From Bradyrhizobium sp. (GTDB lineage: Bacteria; Pseudomonadota; Alphaproteobacteria; Rhizobiales; Beijerinckiaceae), in contig SSMV01000120.1 of assembly GCA_004799435.1 (NCBI GenBank), forward strand, positions 1-64,000: a stretch of 64,000 nt of DNA, given 5' to 3'. The stretch's first letter is position 1. Each line of letters starts with the position of its first letter. This document shows positions 8,700-17,712 of the stretch, piece after piece. The notes beneath the pieces are model-generated. The model was not told the DNA's origin and did no database searches. It saw only the letters and a program-made list of their open reading frames with translations. The translations under genes and the position numbers were made by a program.

Positions 8700-8918
8700 G
8701 GATCGGGCTCCCTTGGACTCGATCCTTTTAGGCCCGATCGCGCGCGGCGGACAAGCGACGCTCGGCGACGCCGCCGGCGGCGCAGCGCTCAAAAGTCCGG
8801 TAGATTGAATGGCGTGACAATGGAAAGGCTCTGAGGGGTTTTTGATGGATCGCTGCAATCTCTGCGGCGGCCGGCCTCGCTATATCAAGGGCAATGTTCA
8901 AGTCCGCGGGAGGACAGC

Positions 8919-10112
8919 ATGAAAGTCGACAACGGCTTCGGACGGAGAAGCGATCGGGTTTGGCTCACCAAGGACGCGTGCAACCTCGAGGACTTCAAGG
9001 CGCTCGTGGAGCGCTCGACCAACCGCGCCGACTACCCATACGCCAGCGAGGTCGTCTCGAACGTGTTGATCTACGATGCCACAACGGTGCGCAGGGCCGC
9101 CGCCGCGCCGGAAATACGCAGGGAACTTCTGGCCGAATGGGTCGAGGCGATGACGGACGGGCCGGGCGTCGTCGTCTTCCGGGGCGCCTTCGCGGACTAT
9201 GCCGCGATCGACGCCTCGAGCGAACATTATTGGGCGATCATCGCCGAACAGCACGCCACCAAGACGGGCGGGGGCGATCATTTCGCCAAGCCGGGCGCGA
9301 ACGATCGCATTTGGAACGCGCTGGAGAAGCTGTGCCTACGCGATCCCGAGACCTTCGCCGCCTACTATGGGAATGAAATCATCGCGCTGGTCAGCGAGGC
9401 GTGGCTTGGGCCGGCCTACCAGATCACCTCGCAGCTCAACGTCGTCAACCCGGGCGGCGCAGCACAATCGGCGCATCGCGATTATCACCTTGGGTTCCAG
9501 ACCGCCGAGGCGATCGCGCGCTATCCCGTCCACGTGCACCGCCTTTCGCCGGCGCTGACCTTGCAAGGCGCCGTCGCGCATTGCGACATGCCGCTCGACA
9601 CCGGACCGACGCTCTATCTGCCCTACTCGCAGACTTACTTGCCCGGCTATCTCGCGACCGGCCGGCCGGAATTCGCGGAGTATTTTGCCAGGCGCCACGT
9701 CCAATTGCCGCTGGCGAAGGGCGATGCCGCGTTTTTCAACCCGGCGGTTTTCCACGGCGCGGGAACCAACCGTTCCAGGGACGTGCGCCGCATGGCGAAC
9801 CTGTTGCAGGTGTCGTCGGCCTATGGCCGCGCGATGGAAAGCGTCGACCGGTTGCGCATGAGCGTTGCGCTCTATCCGACACTGCGACGCCTAGTCTCGC
9901 AGAATGCCCTTTCAACCAGCGAGACGGCGAATGCCGTTGCGGCCTGTGCGGAAGGCTATTCGTTCCCAACCAACCTCGACCGCGATCCGCCGATTGGCGG
10001 CCTGGCGCCGCAGACGCAGCAGGCATTGATGATGCAGGCGCTGGCCGAGAATTGGGAGCCCGCCGCCTTCGAGAAAGCCGCCACCGCGCAGTCTTCTCGT
10101 CGGCTGACTTAA
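8919..10112 (+). CDS. Phytanoyl-CoA dioxygenase (PhyH)-family protein
   Basis: This 397-residue protein has features of a non-haem Fe(II)/2-oxoglutarate oxygenase of the PhyH superfamily. GPGVVVFRGAF opens the double-stranded beta-helix, the metal-binding HxD pair is in SAHRDYHLGF, and the distal His with the 2-oxoglutarate-binding Arg is in FFNPAVFHGAGTNRSRDVRR. Such enzymes hydroxylate small molecules, lipids or secondary metabolites using O2 and 2-oxoglutarate. The substrate is unknown. The C-terminal roughly 100 residues lie beyond the core and are not recognised. The gene stands alone with no biosynthetic partners. The start ATG is preceded by GGGAGGACAGC, a good ribosome-binding site. 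Confidence 0.82.
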   Translation: MKVDNGFGRRSDRVWLTKDACNLEDFKALVERSTNRADYPYASEVVSNVLIYDATTVRRAAAAPEIRRELLAEWVEAMTDGPGVVVFRGAFADYAAIDASSEHYWAIIAEQHATKTGGGDHFAKPGANDRIWNALEKLCLRDPETFAAYYGNEIIALVSEAWLGPAYQITSQLNVVNPGGAAQSAHRDYHLGFQTAEAIARYPVHVHRLSPALTLQGAVAHCDMPLDTGPTLYLPYSQTYLPGYLATGRPEFAEYFARRHVQLPLAKGDAAFFNPAVFHGAGTNRSRDVRRMANLLQVSSAYGRAMESVDRLRMSVALYPTLRRLVSQNALSTSETANAVAACAEGYSFPTNLDRDPPIGGLAPQTQQALMMQALAENWEPAAFEKAATAQSSRRLT

Positions 10113-10151
10113 CCCGACGCGTGGGGACAAGCAGGCAATGACCGGGCGCGG

Positions 10152-10616
10152 CTACGCGTGGGCGTCGCCGCCGGCGATTTCGGCGAGCCGCTTTTCTTCC
10201 TCCGCGCTCAGCGGCGGCGCGGAGGCGGGCGCGCGGCGGCGCGCCAGATAGACGCCAAGGCCGGCGAGCGCCAGTGTCAGCGGCCCGCTCGCCCATAAGA
10301 GCAGCGTCGAAAGTTCGAGCGGCGGCTTTAAGAGAATGAAATTGCCGTAGCGCGAGACGAGAAAATCGCGCACCGCCGCGTTGCTGTCGCCCTTGGCGAT
10401 GCGCTCGCGGATCAGCAGGCGGATGTCGCGCGCCAGCGACGCGTCGGAATCGTCGATCGATTGATTCTGGCAGACCATGCAGCGCAGTTCGGCCGACAGC
10501 GTGCGGGCGCGCGCTTCGAGCGCCGGGTCTTTCATCACCTCGTCGGGCTGGACGGCGGCGGCGCTCGCCGCGACAAGCGCGAGGCCGAGAACGAGCAGCG
10601 GACGTAAGGGTCTCAT
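10152..10616 (-). CDS. ccmH: Cytochrome c-type biogenesis protein CcmH (CycL)
   Basis: This 154-residue protein is the thiol-redox component of the System I cytochrome c maturation pathway. It has an N-terminal signal anchor, a periplasmic three-helix domain with the redox motif LRCMVCQNQ (C46, C49) and a C-terminal membrane helix (LSTLLLWASGPLTLALAGLGVYLA). It keeps the CXXCH cysteines of apocytochrome reduced and works with CcmF and CcmI. It is the last gene of the minus-strand ccmI-ccmE-ccmF-ccmH operon, starting three bases after the ccmF stop. Length and motif are normal for the family. Confidence 0.96.
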   Translation of the reverse strand: MRPLRPLLVLGLALVAASAAAVQPDEVMKDPALEARARTLSAELRCMVCQNQSIDDSDASLARDIRLLIRERIAKGDSNAAVRDFLVSRYGNFILLKPPLELSTLLLWASGPLTLALAGLGVYLARRRAPASAPPLSAEEEKRLAEIAGGDAHA

Positions 10617-10619
10617 TGC

Positions 10620-12605
10620 TTAACTCGCCGCTGGCGCGGTCGCCGCGCTGGCGCCCTTGGCGCGCGCCGGGGCGCCGAAACGCAGCCGCCGATCGGCGAG
10701 CGACAGCGCGCCGCCCAGCGCCATGGCGCAGGCGCCCAACCAGATGAAAGTGACGAGCGGCTTCCAATAAAGCCGGGTCGCGACCGTGCCGTCGTCGGCG
10801 GGGTCGCCGATCGACACATAGATCTGGCCGAAGTTCAGGGTGAGGATGCCCGCCTGCGTCGTCGACATCTCGCGCGACGCGAAGCGCCGGCGCGCCGGCT
10901 CGACCGTCGCGACAAAGGCGCCGTCGCGCCGCACTGTCATCTTCGCCGCAGTCTCCTGATAATTAGGACCGGTCCGCCGGTCGATCGAATCGAGGACGAT
11001 CTCATAGGGGCCAACCTGTTGCGCGCCTCCTGCTTTCATCGCGGCGATCGTCTCGGCCCCGAAGCCGGTCGAGGCGAGACCGAGTAGCGCGAGGCCAAAG
11101 CCAAAATGCGCCAGCGCCCCGCCCCAGAATGACAAAGGCAGGCCCATCGCGCGCGAGCCCACAGTGGCGAGCGAGGCGCCGCGCCGCCAGATTCGCGCCG
11201 CGACCTCGGTCAGCGCGCCGAGCATCGCAAAGATAGCCAGCGCCGCGGCGATCGGCGCGAGAACCGGGCCGCCTTTGGTGATGGCGATCAGCGCGACGAA
11301 AACGACGACGCCTGCGGCCAGCGCGATCGTCAGGCGCTGAGCGACGCCGAGGAAATCGCCGCGCTTCCAGGCCATCGAAAAGCCGAAGGGCATGACGAAA
11401 GCGACCGCCAGCAACAGCGTCCCGGCGGTGATGTTGAAGAAAGGCGCGCCGACGGTGATCTTCTCGCCGGTGAGCTGTTCGAGCGCCAGCGGATAGAGCG
11501 TGCCGAAAAAGACGATCGCCGCAACAGTCGTCAGCAGAAGATTGTTGAGCACCAGCGCGCCCTCGCGCGAGATCGGCGCGAACAGCCCGCCCTGGCGCAG
11601 CGTCGGCGCCCGCCAGGCGAAGAGCGCCAGCGAGCCGGCGATGAACAGCGCCAGAATGACCAAAATGAACACGCCGCGGCGCGGGTCGCTAGCGAAAGCG
11701 TGGACGCTGGTCAGCACGCCCGACCGCACGAGAAAGGTGCCGAGCAGCGAAAAGGAGAAAGCGAGAATGGCGAGAAAGATCGACCAGACCTTGAGTGCGT
11801 CGCGCTTTTCCATAACCGCCACCGAATGAACGAAGGCTGTGCCGGCAAGCCAGGGCATCAGCGACGCGTTCTCGACCGGGTCCCAGAACCAGAAGCCGCC
11901 CCACCCCAGCGTGTAATAGGCCCAATAGGAGCCCATCGCGATGCCGAGCGTCAGGAAACACCAGGCGCCAAGCGCGAAGGGTCGCACATAGCGCGCCCAG
12001 GCGGCGTCGATGCGGCCTTCGATCAGCGCCGCGGCGGCGAAGGAGAAGACGATCGAGAAGCCGACATAGCCGAGATAGAGCAGCGGCGGATGGATCGCGA
12101 GGCCGGGGTCCTGCAGGACCGGATTGAGGTCGCGACCTTCGAAAGGCGCCGGCCACAGACGCTCGAAGGGATTGGAGGTCAAAAGGATGAAGGCGAGGAA
12201 GGCGGCGCCGATCAAGCCTTGAACAGCCAGTGCGTCGGCGCGCAGTCGCATCGGCAGCGAGCGGCCGAAGAGCGCGACAGCCGCGCCGAATGTCGCCAGA
12301 ATCAGCGACCACAGCAGCATCGAGCCTTCGTGGTTGCCCCAGACGCCGGAGAATTTATAGATCGCTGGCACGGCGCTGTGGGAATTCTCGGCGACGTTGA
12401 GCACCGAGAAGTCAGACGTCAGATGCGCCCAGGCGAGCGCCGCGAAGGCGGCGGCGACGAAGACAAACTGGCCAAGCGCCGCGCTCGAGCCGACGCCCAT
12501 CAGCCTCGTATCGCCGCGCCGCGCGCCGATAAAAGGCGCTAGGGTCTGGATCAGCGCCAGGGCGAAGGCGAGAATAAGCGCGAAATGGCCGATCTCGACG
12601 ATCAT
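10620..12605 (-). CDS. ccmF: Haem lyase subunit CcmF
   Basis: This is a 661-residue polytopic inner-membrane protein, the core of the System I haem lyase that attaches haem to apocytochrome c. The periplasmic WWD domain reads LGWGGFWFWDPVENASLMPW, and conserved histidines flank it (NHEGSMLLW, AIHPPLLYLGY). I set the start at the ATG of MIVEIGHFAL (12603-12605). It overlaps the ccmE stop by four bases (ATGA) and begins the first membrane helix. The longer upstream frame lies inside ccmE. CcmF receives haem from holo-CcmE encoded just upstream and cooperates with CcmH and CcmI encoded in the same operon. Confidence 0.97.
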   Translation of the reverse strand: MIVEIGHFALILAFALALIQTLAPFIGARRGDTRLMGVGSSAALGQFVFVAAAFAALAWAHLTSDFSVLNVAENSHSAVPAIYKFSGVWGNHEGSMLLWSLILATFGAAVALFGRSLPMRLRADALAVQGLIGAAFLAFILLTSNPFERLWPAPFEGRDLNPVLQDPGLAIHPPLLYLGYVGFSIVFSFAAAALIEGRIDAAWARYVRPFALGAWCFLTLGIAMGSYWAYYTLGWGGFWFWDPVENASLMPWLAGTAFVHSVAVMEKRDALKVWSIFLAILAFSFSLLGTFLVRSGVLTSVHAFASDPRRGVFILVILALFIAGSLALFAWRAPTLRQGGLFAPISREGALVLNNLLLTTVAAIVFFGTLYPLALEQLTGEKITVGAPFFNITAGTLLLAVAFVMPFGFSMAWKRGDFLGVAQRLTIALAAGVVVFVALIAITKGGPVLAPIAAALAIFAMLGALTEVAARIWRRGASLATVGSRAMGLPLSFWGGALAHFGFGLALLGLASTGFGAETIAAMKAGGAQQVGPYEIVLDSIDRRTGPNYQETAAKMTVRRDGAFVATVEPARRRFASREMSTTQAGILTLNFGQIYVSIGDPADDGTVATRLYWKPLVTFIWLGACAMALGGALSLADRRLRFGAPARAKGASAATAPAAS

Positions 12606-13057
12606 GGCTTGGCCGCTCCTTCCTGCCAGCGGCCCTGTTTCTTGAGCGCTTCCACCACTTCGCGCGGCATATAGCGCTCGTCGTGCTTGGCGAGGATCGT
12701 TTCGGCGCGCAAACGCGTGTCTGGCGCGCTCACGCCCTCGACGACGACGCCCTGCCCCTCGCGAAAAAGATCGGGAACGGTGGCGAAGCAATCGCCGGCG
12801 CAATCGACGCCGACGCTTTTGGCGCCGTCCGTCACCTCGAAGCTCATCGCCGCGGCGTCACGCTTGACCGAGCCGGTCACGACCAGCCCGCCGATTCGCA
12901 ATCGCGTTCCCGGCGCGAGATTGCGCGCGACGATTTCGCTCGGGCTGAGAAAGAGCGCGATGCTGTCGCTCATCGCATAGAGCGCCAGACCGACCGCGAC
13001 GCCGACCACCGCCAGCGCAACGCCGATCATCGTCAGCCGGCGGCCCTTGCGCGTCAT
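12602..13057 (-). CDS. ccmE: Haem chaperone CcmE
   Basis: This 151-residue periplasmic haem chaperone is anchored by one N-terminal helix (LTMIGVALAVVGVAVGLALY). The OB-fold domain ends in LAKHDERYMP, with the covalent haem-binding His at about residue 125 and the axial Tyr at about 129. It carries haem from CcmABCD to the CcmF lyase. The chosen ATG at 13055-13057 gives MTRKGRRL, the typical basic start before the helix. It overlaps ccmF by four bases and follows ccmI by four, so the operon is tightly packed. ccmABCD is not in this window. Confidence 0.96.
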   Translation of the reverse strand: MTRKGRRLTMIGVALAVVGVAVGLALYAMSDSIALFLSPSEIVARNLAPGTRLRIGGLVVTGSVKRDAAAMSFEVTDGAKSVGVDCAGDCFATVPDLFREGQGVVVEGVSAPDTRLRAETILAKHDERYMPREVVEALKKQGRWQEGAAKP

Positions 13058-13061
13058 AGCC

Positions 13062-14162
13062 CTAGCCTCCAATTCCGAGTTCGCGCGCCAGGGCGTCGAT
13101 CTCTCGGAGTTCCTGATCCGCCGTAGCGTCGTTCGCCAGCGCCTTGCGCGCCGAGGCGAGCGCTTCTTTCGCCTTGTCCATCTCGTGAAGCACCGAATAG
13201 GCGCGAATGAGGCGCGCCCATTCGCTGGCGTCGCCGCCCTTGTCGGCAAGACGCGCCGCCAGCCTTGCGACCATGCCCTCGATCATCGCCTGCTGATCGG
13301 CCGGCGCAACGCCGGCGGCGGGCGTGGGCGCTGCGGCGGCGCCCGGAGTCTCAAGCCCGGCGAGGCGCGCCCGCAACACGGGCGCCCAGGGCGCATTGGG
13401 CGCGGCGTCGGCAAGCAGGGCGCGATAGGCGGCGATGGCGCGCGGCGCGTCGCCCTCCTGCTCGGCGGCGAGGCCGAGATAGTAGCGGGCGATCGGCAGG
13501 CCCGGCTTTTCGGTCAGCGCTTGGTCGAAGGCGACGCGCGCGTCCGCCGTCACGACGCCGCCTGCCGAGCCGACCAGCGCTTCGCCATAATCGGCCCGCG
13601 TCTGCGCATCCTCGCCATTGATGCGCAGGAGCTGCGCATAGGCGTTGACGGCGGCGTCGAAGCGCTCGAGCCGCATATAGACCGGCGCCACCACGGCCCA
13701 GCCGCGCGCATCGTCGGGCGAAGCGGCGAGGCGGCGTTCGACTTGCGCCAGTGCGGCTTCAGGACTTGTCGCGGATCCAACCGCGGCGGGGCGACCAGCG
13801 AGCGGCGCATCGGGCAGGTTCGGCCGTCCGATCAAAAGATAGAGACCGAAGGCGATGATCGGCGCAGCAAGCGCGATCACAACGGCGGCGATCCATCGCG
13901 CCCTCGGCGCGTCAGGCGAAGCCTGCGTCGCGGATGCGTCGCTGACGGCGATCAATCGTCGCGCCGTCTCGGCGCGGGCGCCGGCGGCTTCGTCGGGCGG
14001 CAATTGGCCGCGCGCCACATCGCGTTCGATTTCGTCGAGTTGCGCTTTGTAGAAGGCCGTCTCGCTCGACGCTGTCGCGACGCTACGCGGGCCGAAGACG
14101 AGCGGCCACAGCGCGACGAGCGCTGCAAGTGCCGTCATTCCTGCCAGCGCCGCCCACAACAT
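13062..14162 (-). CDS. ccmI: Cytochrome c maturation protein CcmI (TPR)
   Basis: This 366-residue membrane protein presents apocytochrome c to the haem lyase. It has an N-terminal membrane helix and a cytoplasmic leucine-rich segment (AFYKAQLDEIERDVARGQL). A second helix (WIAAVVIALAAPIIAFGLYLLIG) is followed by a periplasmic TPR domain with repeats such as ARGWAVVAPVYMRLERFDAA and PIARYYLGLAAEQEGDAPRA. This bipartite layout is characteristic of alphaproteobacterial CcmI/CycH. It is the first gene of the ccm operon, 130 bases downstream of the histidine kinase gene on the same strand. Confidence 0.95.
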   Translation of the reverse strand: MLWAALAGMTALAALVALWPLVFGPRSVATASSETAFYKAQLDEIERDVARGQLPPDEAAGARAETARRLIAVSDASATQASPDAPRARWIAAVVIALAAPIIAFGLYLLIGRPNLPDAPLAGRPAAVGSATSPEAALAQVERRLAASPDDARGWAVVAPVYMRLERFDAAVNAYAQLLRINGEDAQTRADYGEALVGSAGGVVTADARVAFDQALTEKPGLPIARYYLGLAAEQEGDAPRAIAAYRALLADAAPNAPWAPVLRARLAGLETPGAAAAPTPAAGVAPADQQAMIEGMVARLAARLADKGGDASEWARLIRAYSVLHEMDKAKEALASARKALANDATADQELREIDALARELGIGG

Positions 14163-14292
14163 GCTATCGGCCTCTCGCGCCCCGCAGCCAGCTTCGGCTG
14201 CGGTCGCATTGCGCCGGCCGCCTTGCGACCCCGGCGAGTCGGTTCATAGAACAGGTCGCCCTCGCCGGGAAATCGGCGCGGCGGTCTGCGTC

Positions 14293-15720
14293 TTAAAGTC
14301 GCGGCAGCCGCAGGGTCGCCCGCAATCCGCCGAGCGGGCTTTCTTCCAATTTTAACGAACCGCCATAGGCGGCTGCGACATCGACCACGATCGACAGACC
14401 GAGACCCGAGCCCGGCCGCGATTCATCGAGCCGCCGGCCGCGCTGCAGCGCCTCCTGGCGTTCCTCCTCGCCAAGGCCCGGCCCATCGTCGTCAATCGTC
14501 GCGACGAAAAAAGCCCGACCGGCGTCTGACGGCGGCGGCTCCGACACAGCGCGAATCACGACGCGTTCGCGCGCCCATTTGCCGGCATTGTCGAGCAGAT
14601 TGCCGACCAGATCGGTCAGGTCCTGCGACTCGCCGCGAAACCGCAATCCGTCGGGGATCTCGACGACAAAGGCGACCGCGCGTTCGCGATAGACCTTCTC
14701 GAAGGTGCGCACGAGCTGCTCGATCACCGGCTTGATTTCAGTCGCCGCGCCCGCCGCCCCGGCCCGCGCCGCGGCGCGCGCGCGGTCGAGATAGAAGCTG
14801 ACCTGCCGTCGCATGACGTCGGCCTGTTCGCGCACCTTGTCCGAGAGCGTCGGGCTATTGGCGTCGGCCTCATTGACGATGACGCTGAGCGGCGTTTTCA
14901 GCGCATGGGCGAGATTGCCAACCTGGGTGCGGGCGCGTTGGACGACGGCGCGATTGGCGTCGAGGAGCAGATTGACCTCACCCGCCAGCGGCGCGACGTC
15001 CTGCGGAAAATCGCCGCTGATGCGCTCGGCTTCGCCCCGCCGGATCGCAGCCACGCCTTCGCGCAGCACGCGCAGCGGCCGCAATCCGAAGCGAACCGCG
15101 AGCGCGGTCGAGCCGAGCAGCGCCACCGCCAGGATCAAGAATGTCGCGGCCAGCGCATATTCGAAGCGTTCGATCTGGGTTTCGATCACATCGGCGTTGG
15201 CGGCGACCTGGACGAGAAAGCGCCCCTCGTCGCCGTCGTCGATTTCGCGCTGGATCATTCTCAGCGGCTTGTCGCCGGGCCCCGTCACGTAGCCGCTGCG
15301 CACACCCTTGTGATCCTGGTGCGGATCGTCGTCGCCGAGACTCGGCAATTGTGTCGCGAAGAGCGAATGCGAGGTGTGGATCTCGGGCCGCGGCAGATCG
15401 AGCCGGGTGATTTGCCAATACCAGCCCGAGAAAGCGAGCTCGAACTGCGGATCGATGACCGCCGGCGCGCCGCCCTGCTGTTCTTCGCCCGATGTCGCCA
15501 CATTGGCGATCAGGGCCTTGAGATAGACGCCGAGCTGTTCGTCGAAATTCGCCTCCGCCGAACGCGCGTTAAGCGCTGAGAGGCCGAGGCCGGCCACCAC
15601 CAGGATCGAAGAACTCCACAGGACGGCGGCGATGAAGAGCCGGGTGGCGATCGACTGCCCGTTAAGCCCGCTGCGCAGCGCCGCAAATCCCCGGCTGGCG
15701 GGACGATTTGGCTCGGTCAG
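14293..15720 (-). CDS. Sensor histidine kinase (FeuQ/PhoQ-like), unusual start
   Basis: This membrane sensor kinase has an N-terminal helix, a periplasmic sensor of about 150 residues, a second helix (ALAATFLILAVALLGSTALAV), HAMP, the H-box GNLAHALKTPLSVIVNEAD, and an HATPase domain with NLLDNAGKWA, DDDGPGL and GSGLGLSIVV. It pairs with the OmpR regulator just upstream. The start is odd. The first conventional start, GTG at 15598-15600, falls in the middle of the first membrane helix. In-frame sequence reading TEPNRPASRGFAALRSGLNG and LFIAAVLW continues upstream to a CTG at 15718-15720 that overlaps the regulator stop as CTGA, with no ATG, GTG or TTG between. I give the CTG-extended gene; if it is wrong, 14293..15600 is the conservative call. 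Confidence 0.85.
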   Translation of the reverse strand: MTEPNRPASRGFAALRSGLNGQSIATRLFIAAVLWSSSILVVAGLGLSALNARSAEANFDEQLGVYLKALIANVATSGEEQQGGAPAVIDPQFELAFSGWYWQITRLDLPRPEIHTSHSLFATQLPSLGDDDPHQDHKGVRSGYVTGPGDKPLRMIQREIDDGDEGRFLVQVAANADVIETQIERFEYALAATFLILAVALLGSTALAVRFGLRPLRVLREGVAAIRRGEAERISGDFPQDVAPLAGEVNLLLDANRAVVQRARTQVGNLAHALKTPLSVIVNEADANSPTLSDKVREQADVMRRQVSFYLDRARAAARAGAAGAATEIKPVIEQLVRTFEKVYRERAVAFVVEIPDGLRFRGESQDLTDLVGNLLDNAGKWARERVVIRAVSEPPPSDAGRAFFVATIDDDGPGLGEEERQEALQRGRRLDESRPGSGLGLSIVVDVAAAYGGSLKLEESPLGGLRATLRLPRL

Positions 15721-16430
15721 TGGGCGCTCCTGCGCTTGGCGCCGCCGCCGCCGTTCCCGACCGTCGTCTCGGCGTCGGGCTCGACGATATAGCCGAGCCC
15801 CCGCGCGGTCTGGATCACGTCGACGCCCAGTTTCTTGCGCAGGCGGCCGACGAACACTTCGATCGTATTGGAATCGCGGTCGAAGTCCTGGTCGTAAAGA
15901 TGCTCGACGATTTCGCCGCGCGAGACGATGCGCCCGGCGTGATGCATCAAATAGGAGAGCAGCCGGTATTCATGGCTGGTCAACTTGACCGGCGCGCCAT
16001 TGACGGTCACGCGGCCGGCGCGCGCGTCGAGCCGCACCGGACCGGCGACGAGTTCGCTGGAGGCGTGGCCGGCGGCGCGCCGCAGCAGCGCGCGAAGACG
16101 CGCCAGCACCTCCTCCATGTGGAAGGGTTTGGCGACGTAGTCGTCCGCGCCGGCGTCGAAGCCCTGCACCTTGTCGCTCCAGCGATCGCGCGCGGTGAGG
16201 ATCAGCACCGGCGTGTCGCGGCCGGCCTTGCGCCAGGCTTCGAGCACGGCGACGCCGTCGCGCTTGGGCAGGCCAATGTCGAGCACGATCGCGTCATAAG
16301 GTTCGGTGTCACCCAGGAACCAGCCTTCCTCGCCGTCGAAGGCGCGATCGACGGCGTAGCCGGCGCCTTCAAGCGCGGTCACGATCTGTCGGTTGAGATC
16401 GCGATCGTCTTCGATGACGAGCAGACGCAT
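15717..16430 (-). CDS. OmpR-family response regulator (FeuP-like)
   Basis: This 237-residue two-component regulator has a receiver domain with the acidic pocket in VIEDDRDL, the phospho-acceptor Asp in AIVLDIGLPKRDG, the Thr in ILTARD and the Lys in YVAKPF. It is followed by a winged-helix DNA-binding domain (LTSHEYRLLSYLMHH, VGRLRKKLGVDVIQTARGLGYI). A Gly/basic tail (GNGGGGAKRRSAH) ends the protein. It overlaps the histidine kinase reading frame by four bases and lies directly upstream of the ccm operon, with a PepSY-like gene 23 bases upstream. In rhizobia a FeuP/FeuQ pair sits near cytochrome c maturation genes, which matches this context. Target genes are unknown. Confidence 0.93.
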   Translation of the reverse strand: MRLLVIEDDRDLNRQIVTALEGAGYAVDRAFDGEEGWFLGDTEPYDAIVLDIGLPKRDGVAVLEAWRKAGRDTPVLILTARDRWSDKVQGFDAGADDYVAKPFHMEEVLARLRALLRRAAGHASSELVAGPVRLDARAGRVTVNGAPVKLTSHEYRLLSYLMHHAGRIVSRGEIVEHLYDQDFDRDSNTIEVFVGRLRKKLGVDVIQTARGLGYIVEPDAETTVGNGGGGAKRRSAH

Positions 16431-16453
16431 GATCCTGTGACGCCTCTGGGATT

Positions 16454-16813
16454 CTAGTTTTTGGGGACCGGCTCACGCGCGTTGCGCTCGGCGAGCAGCT
16501 TGCCGGTCGTGGCGCTGGTCACGACATGCAGCAATCGGCCGTCACGATGCAGCAGGGCGATTTCATAGACCAGTTCCTCGCCAGAGCGGCAGAGCTTGGC
16601 GGAAAGCGCCTCGGCCTTGAACTGCGTCGCCGCCGCCTTGAGCACGGCGAAAGGTTCGAGCAGACGGCGGTTTTTGATCTCCTCGCGCGTCTCGCTGGGC
16701 GACAGGCAGGCGCTTTTGACGACGACGCGCGCATCCAACTCATTCGCCCGCGCAGCGCCAAAGGCGAGCGCGCCGAGCGAAACGGCGAGGACCATCGTCG
16801 ACTTACGCGCCAT
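16454..16813 (-). CDS. Secreted PepSY-like small protein
   Basis: This 119-residue exported protein has a signal peptide (KSTMVLAVSLGALAFGAARA) and a C-terminal domain built like PepSY: VYEIALLHRDGRLLHVVTSATTGKLL. PepSY-type periplasmic proteins commonly sit next to PhoPQ/FeuPQ-like systems and modulate the sensor. Two mature-region cysteines (ACLSPSE and KLCRSGE) could form a disulfide. It precedes the response regulator by 23 bases on the same strand and is probably its first operon partner, perhaps an accessory ligand of the kinase's periplasmic domain. That role is inference from neighbourhood. Confidence 0.8.
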   Translation of the reverse strand: MARKSTMVLAVSLGALAFGAARANELDARVVVKSACLSPSETREEIKNRRLLEPFAVLKAAATQFKAEALSAKLCRSGEELVYEIALLHRDGRLLHVVTSATTGKLLAERNAREPVPKN

Positions 16814-16938
16814 GCCCGAAGTCTTTCCGCGCGCCCCTGAATAAGCGATGAATGGGACTATAGACGGCGGGCGCCGCTCCCGCCAATCCTATCGCAGAGC
16901 GCTCGGCGGGATCGTGACAATTTGATGGGACATCGTTG

Positions 16939-17694
16939 ATGGGACGCCGACTCGGGATTTTGGCGGCTGGCCTTGCGGCGGCGCTTCTAGGGGCGCCAAC
17001 GCCGGGCGGCGCTGTGGTCGGCGCCAGCCAGTCGGGGGCGGCTTTCGCCAACCGTCTCGTCATGGTGCTGTCGCGAGGGAGCGAGCGCCAGGCTTTCTGC
17101 ACCGGGATCGTGCTCGAAGCGCGCGTCATCTTGACCGCCGCCCATTGCGTCGGCGCGATCGGCGGCATGGCGATCCTTTATCGCGACGCGGAAGAAAAGC
17201 CGGTGCTGATCGGCGTCGCGGCGGCGGCGATTCACCCGCTTTATAGGGCCGATGCGAACGTCGCCCGCGAGCCGACGATCGACATGGCGCTGGTCGAAAC
17301 CGTTGCGCCGATCGATCCGCGCTTCGTTCCCGCCCGTCTCGCCGAGGGCGACGGTCCGCCAGTTGGGAGCGACGCGATTTTGGCCGGCTATGGGGATGGA
17401 CGCGAGGGCGATTCGGACAGTGGCGGGACGCTGCGCAGCGCAAGGCTTGCGGTCCGCGCGCCGCTCTCCGACATCCTGCTGTGGACCGAGGACGCAGACG
17501 GCGGCGGCGCGGGCGCCTGCCGCGGCGATTCAGGCGGTCCGCTGTTTCTTGCCGACGCGGAGACCGTCGCGGCGGTGGTCTTCTGGACCTCGGGAAGCGT
17601 GCGCGGAAAACACTGCGGCGCGATCACCCAGGGCGCGCTTGTCGCGCCTCAGCGTGGCTGGATCGAAAAGACCATGACCAAATGGGGACGCTAG
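16939..17694 (+). CDS. Secreted trypsin-like serine protease (S1 family)
   Basis: This 251-residue exported protease has a signal peptide (MGRRLGILAAGLAAALLGAP) followed by a chymotrypsin-fold domain with an intact triad. His is in LTAAHC (about residue 69), Asp in TIDMALVE (about 115) and the nucleophilic Ser in CRGDSGGPLF (about 198). It would act in the periplasm or outside the cell. No PDZ domain is present, so it is not a DegP-type chaperone-protease. A TTG codon immediately precedes the ATG; the ATG at 16939 is the better start. Physiological substrate is unknown. It converges on ycgN with an 18-base gap. Confidence 0.92.
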   Translation: MGRRLGILAAGLAAALLGAPTPGGAVVGASQSGAAFANRLVMVLSRGSERQAFCTGIVLEARVILTAAHCVGAIGGMAILYRDAEEKPVLIGVAAAAIHPLYRADANVAREPTIDMALVETVAPIDPRFVPARLAEGDGPPVGSDAILAGYGDGREGDSDSGGTLRSARLAVRAPLSDILLWTEDADGGGAGACRGDSGGPLFLADAETVAAVVFWTSGSVRGKHCGAITQGALVAPQRGWIEKTMTKWGR

Positions 17695-17712
17695 AGGCCA
17701 ACCTGCCGCAGC

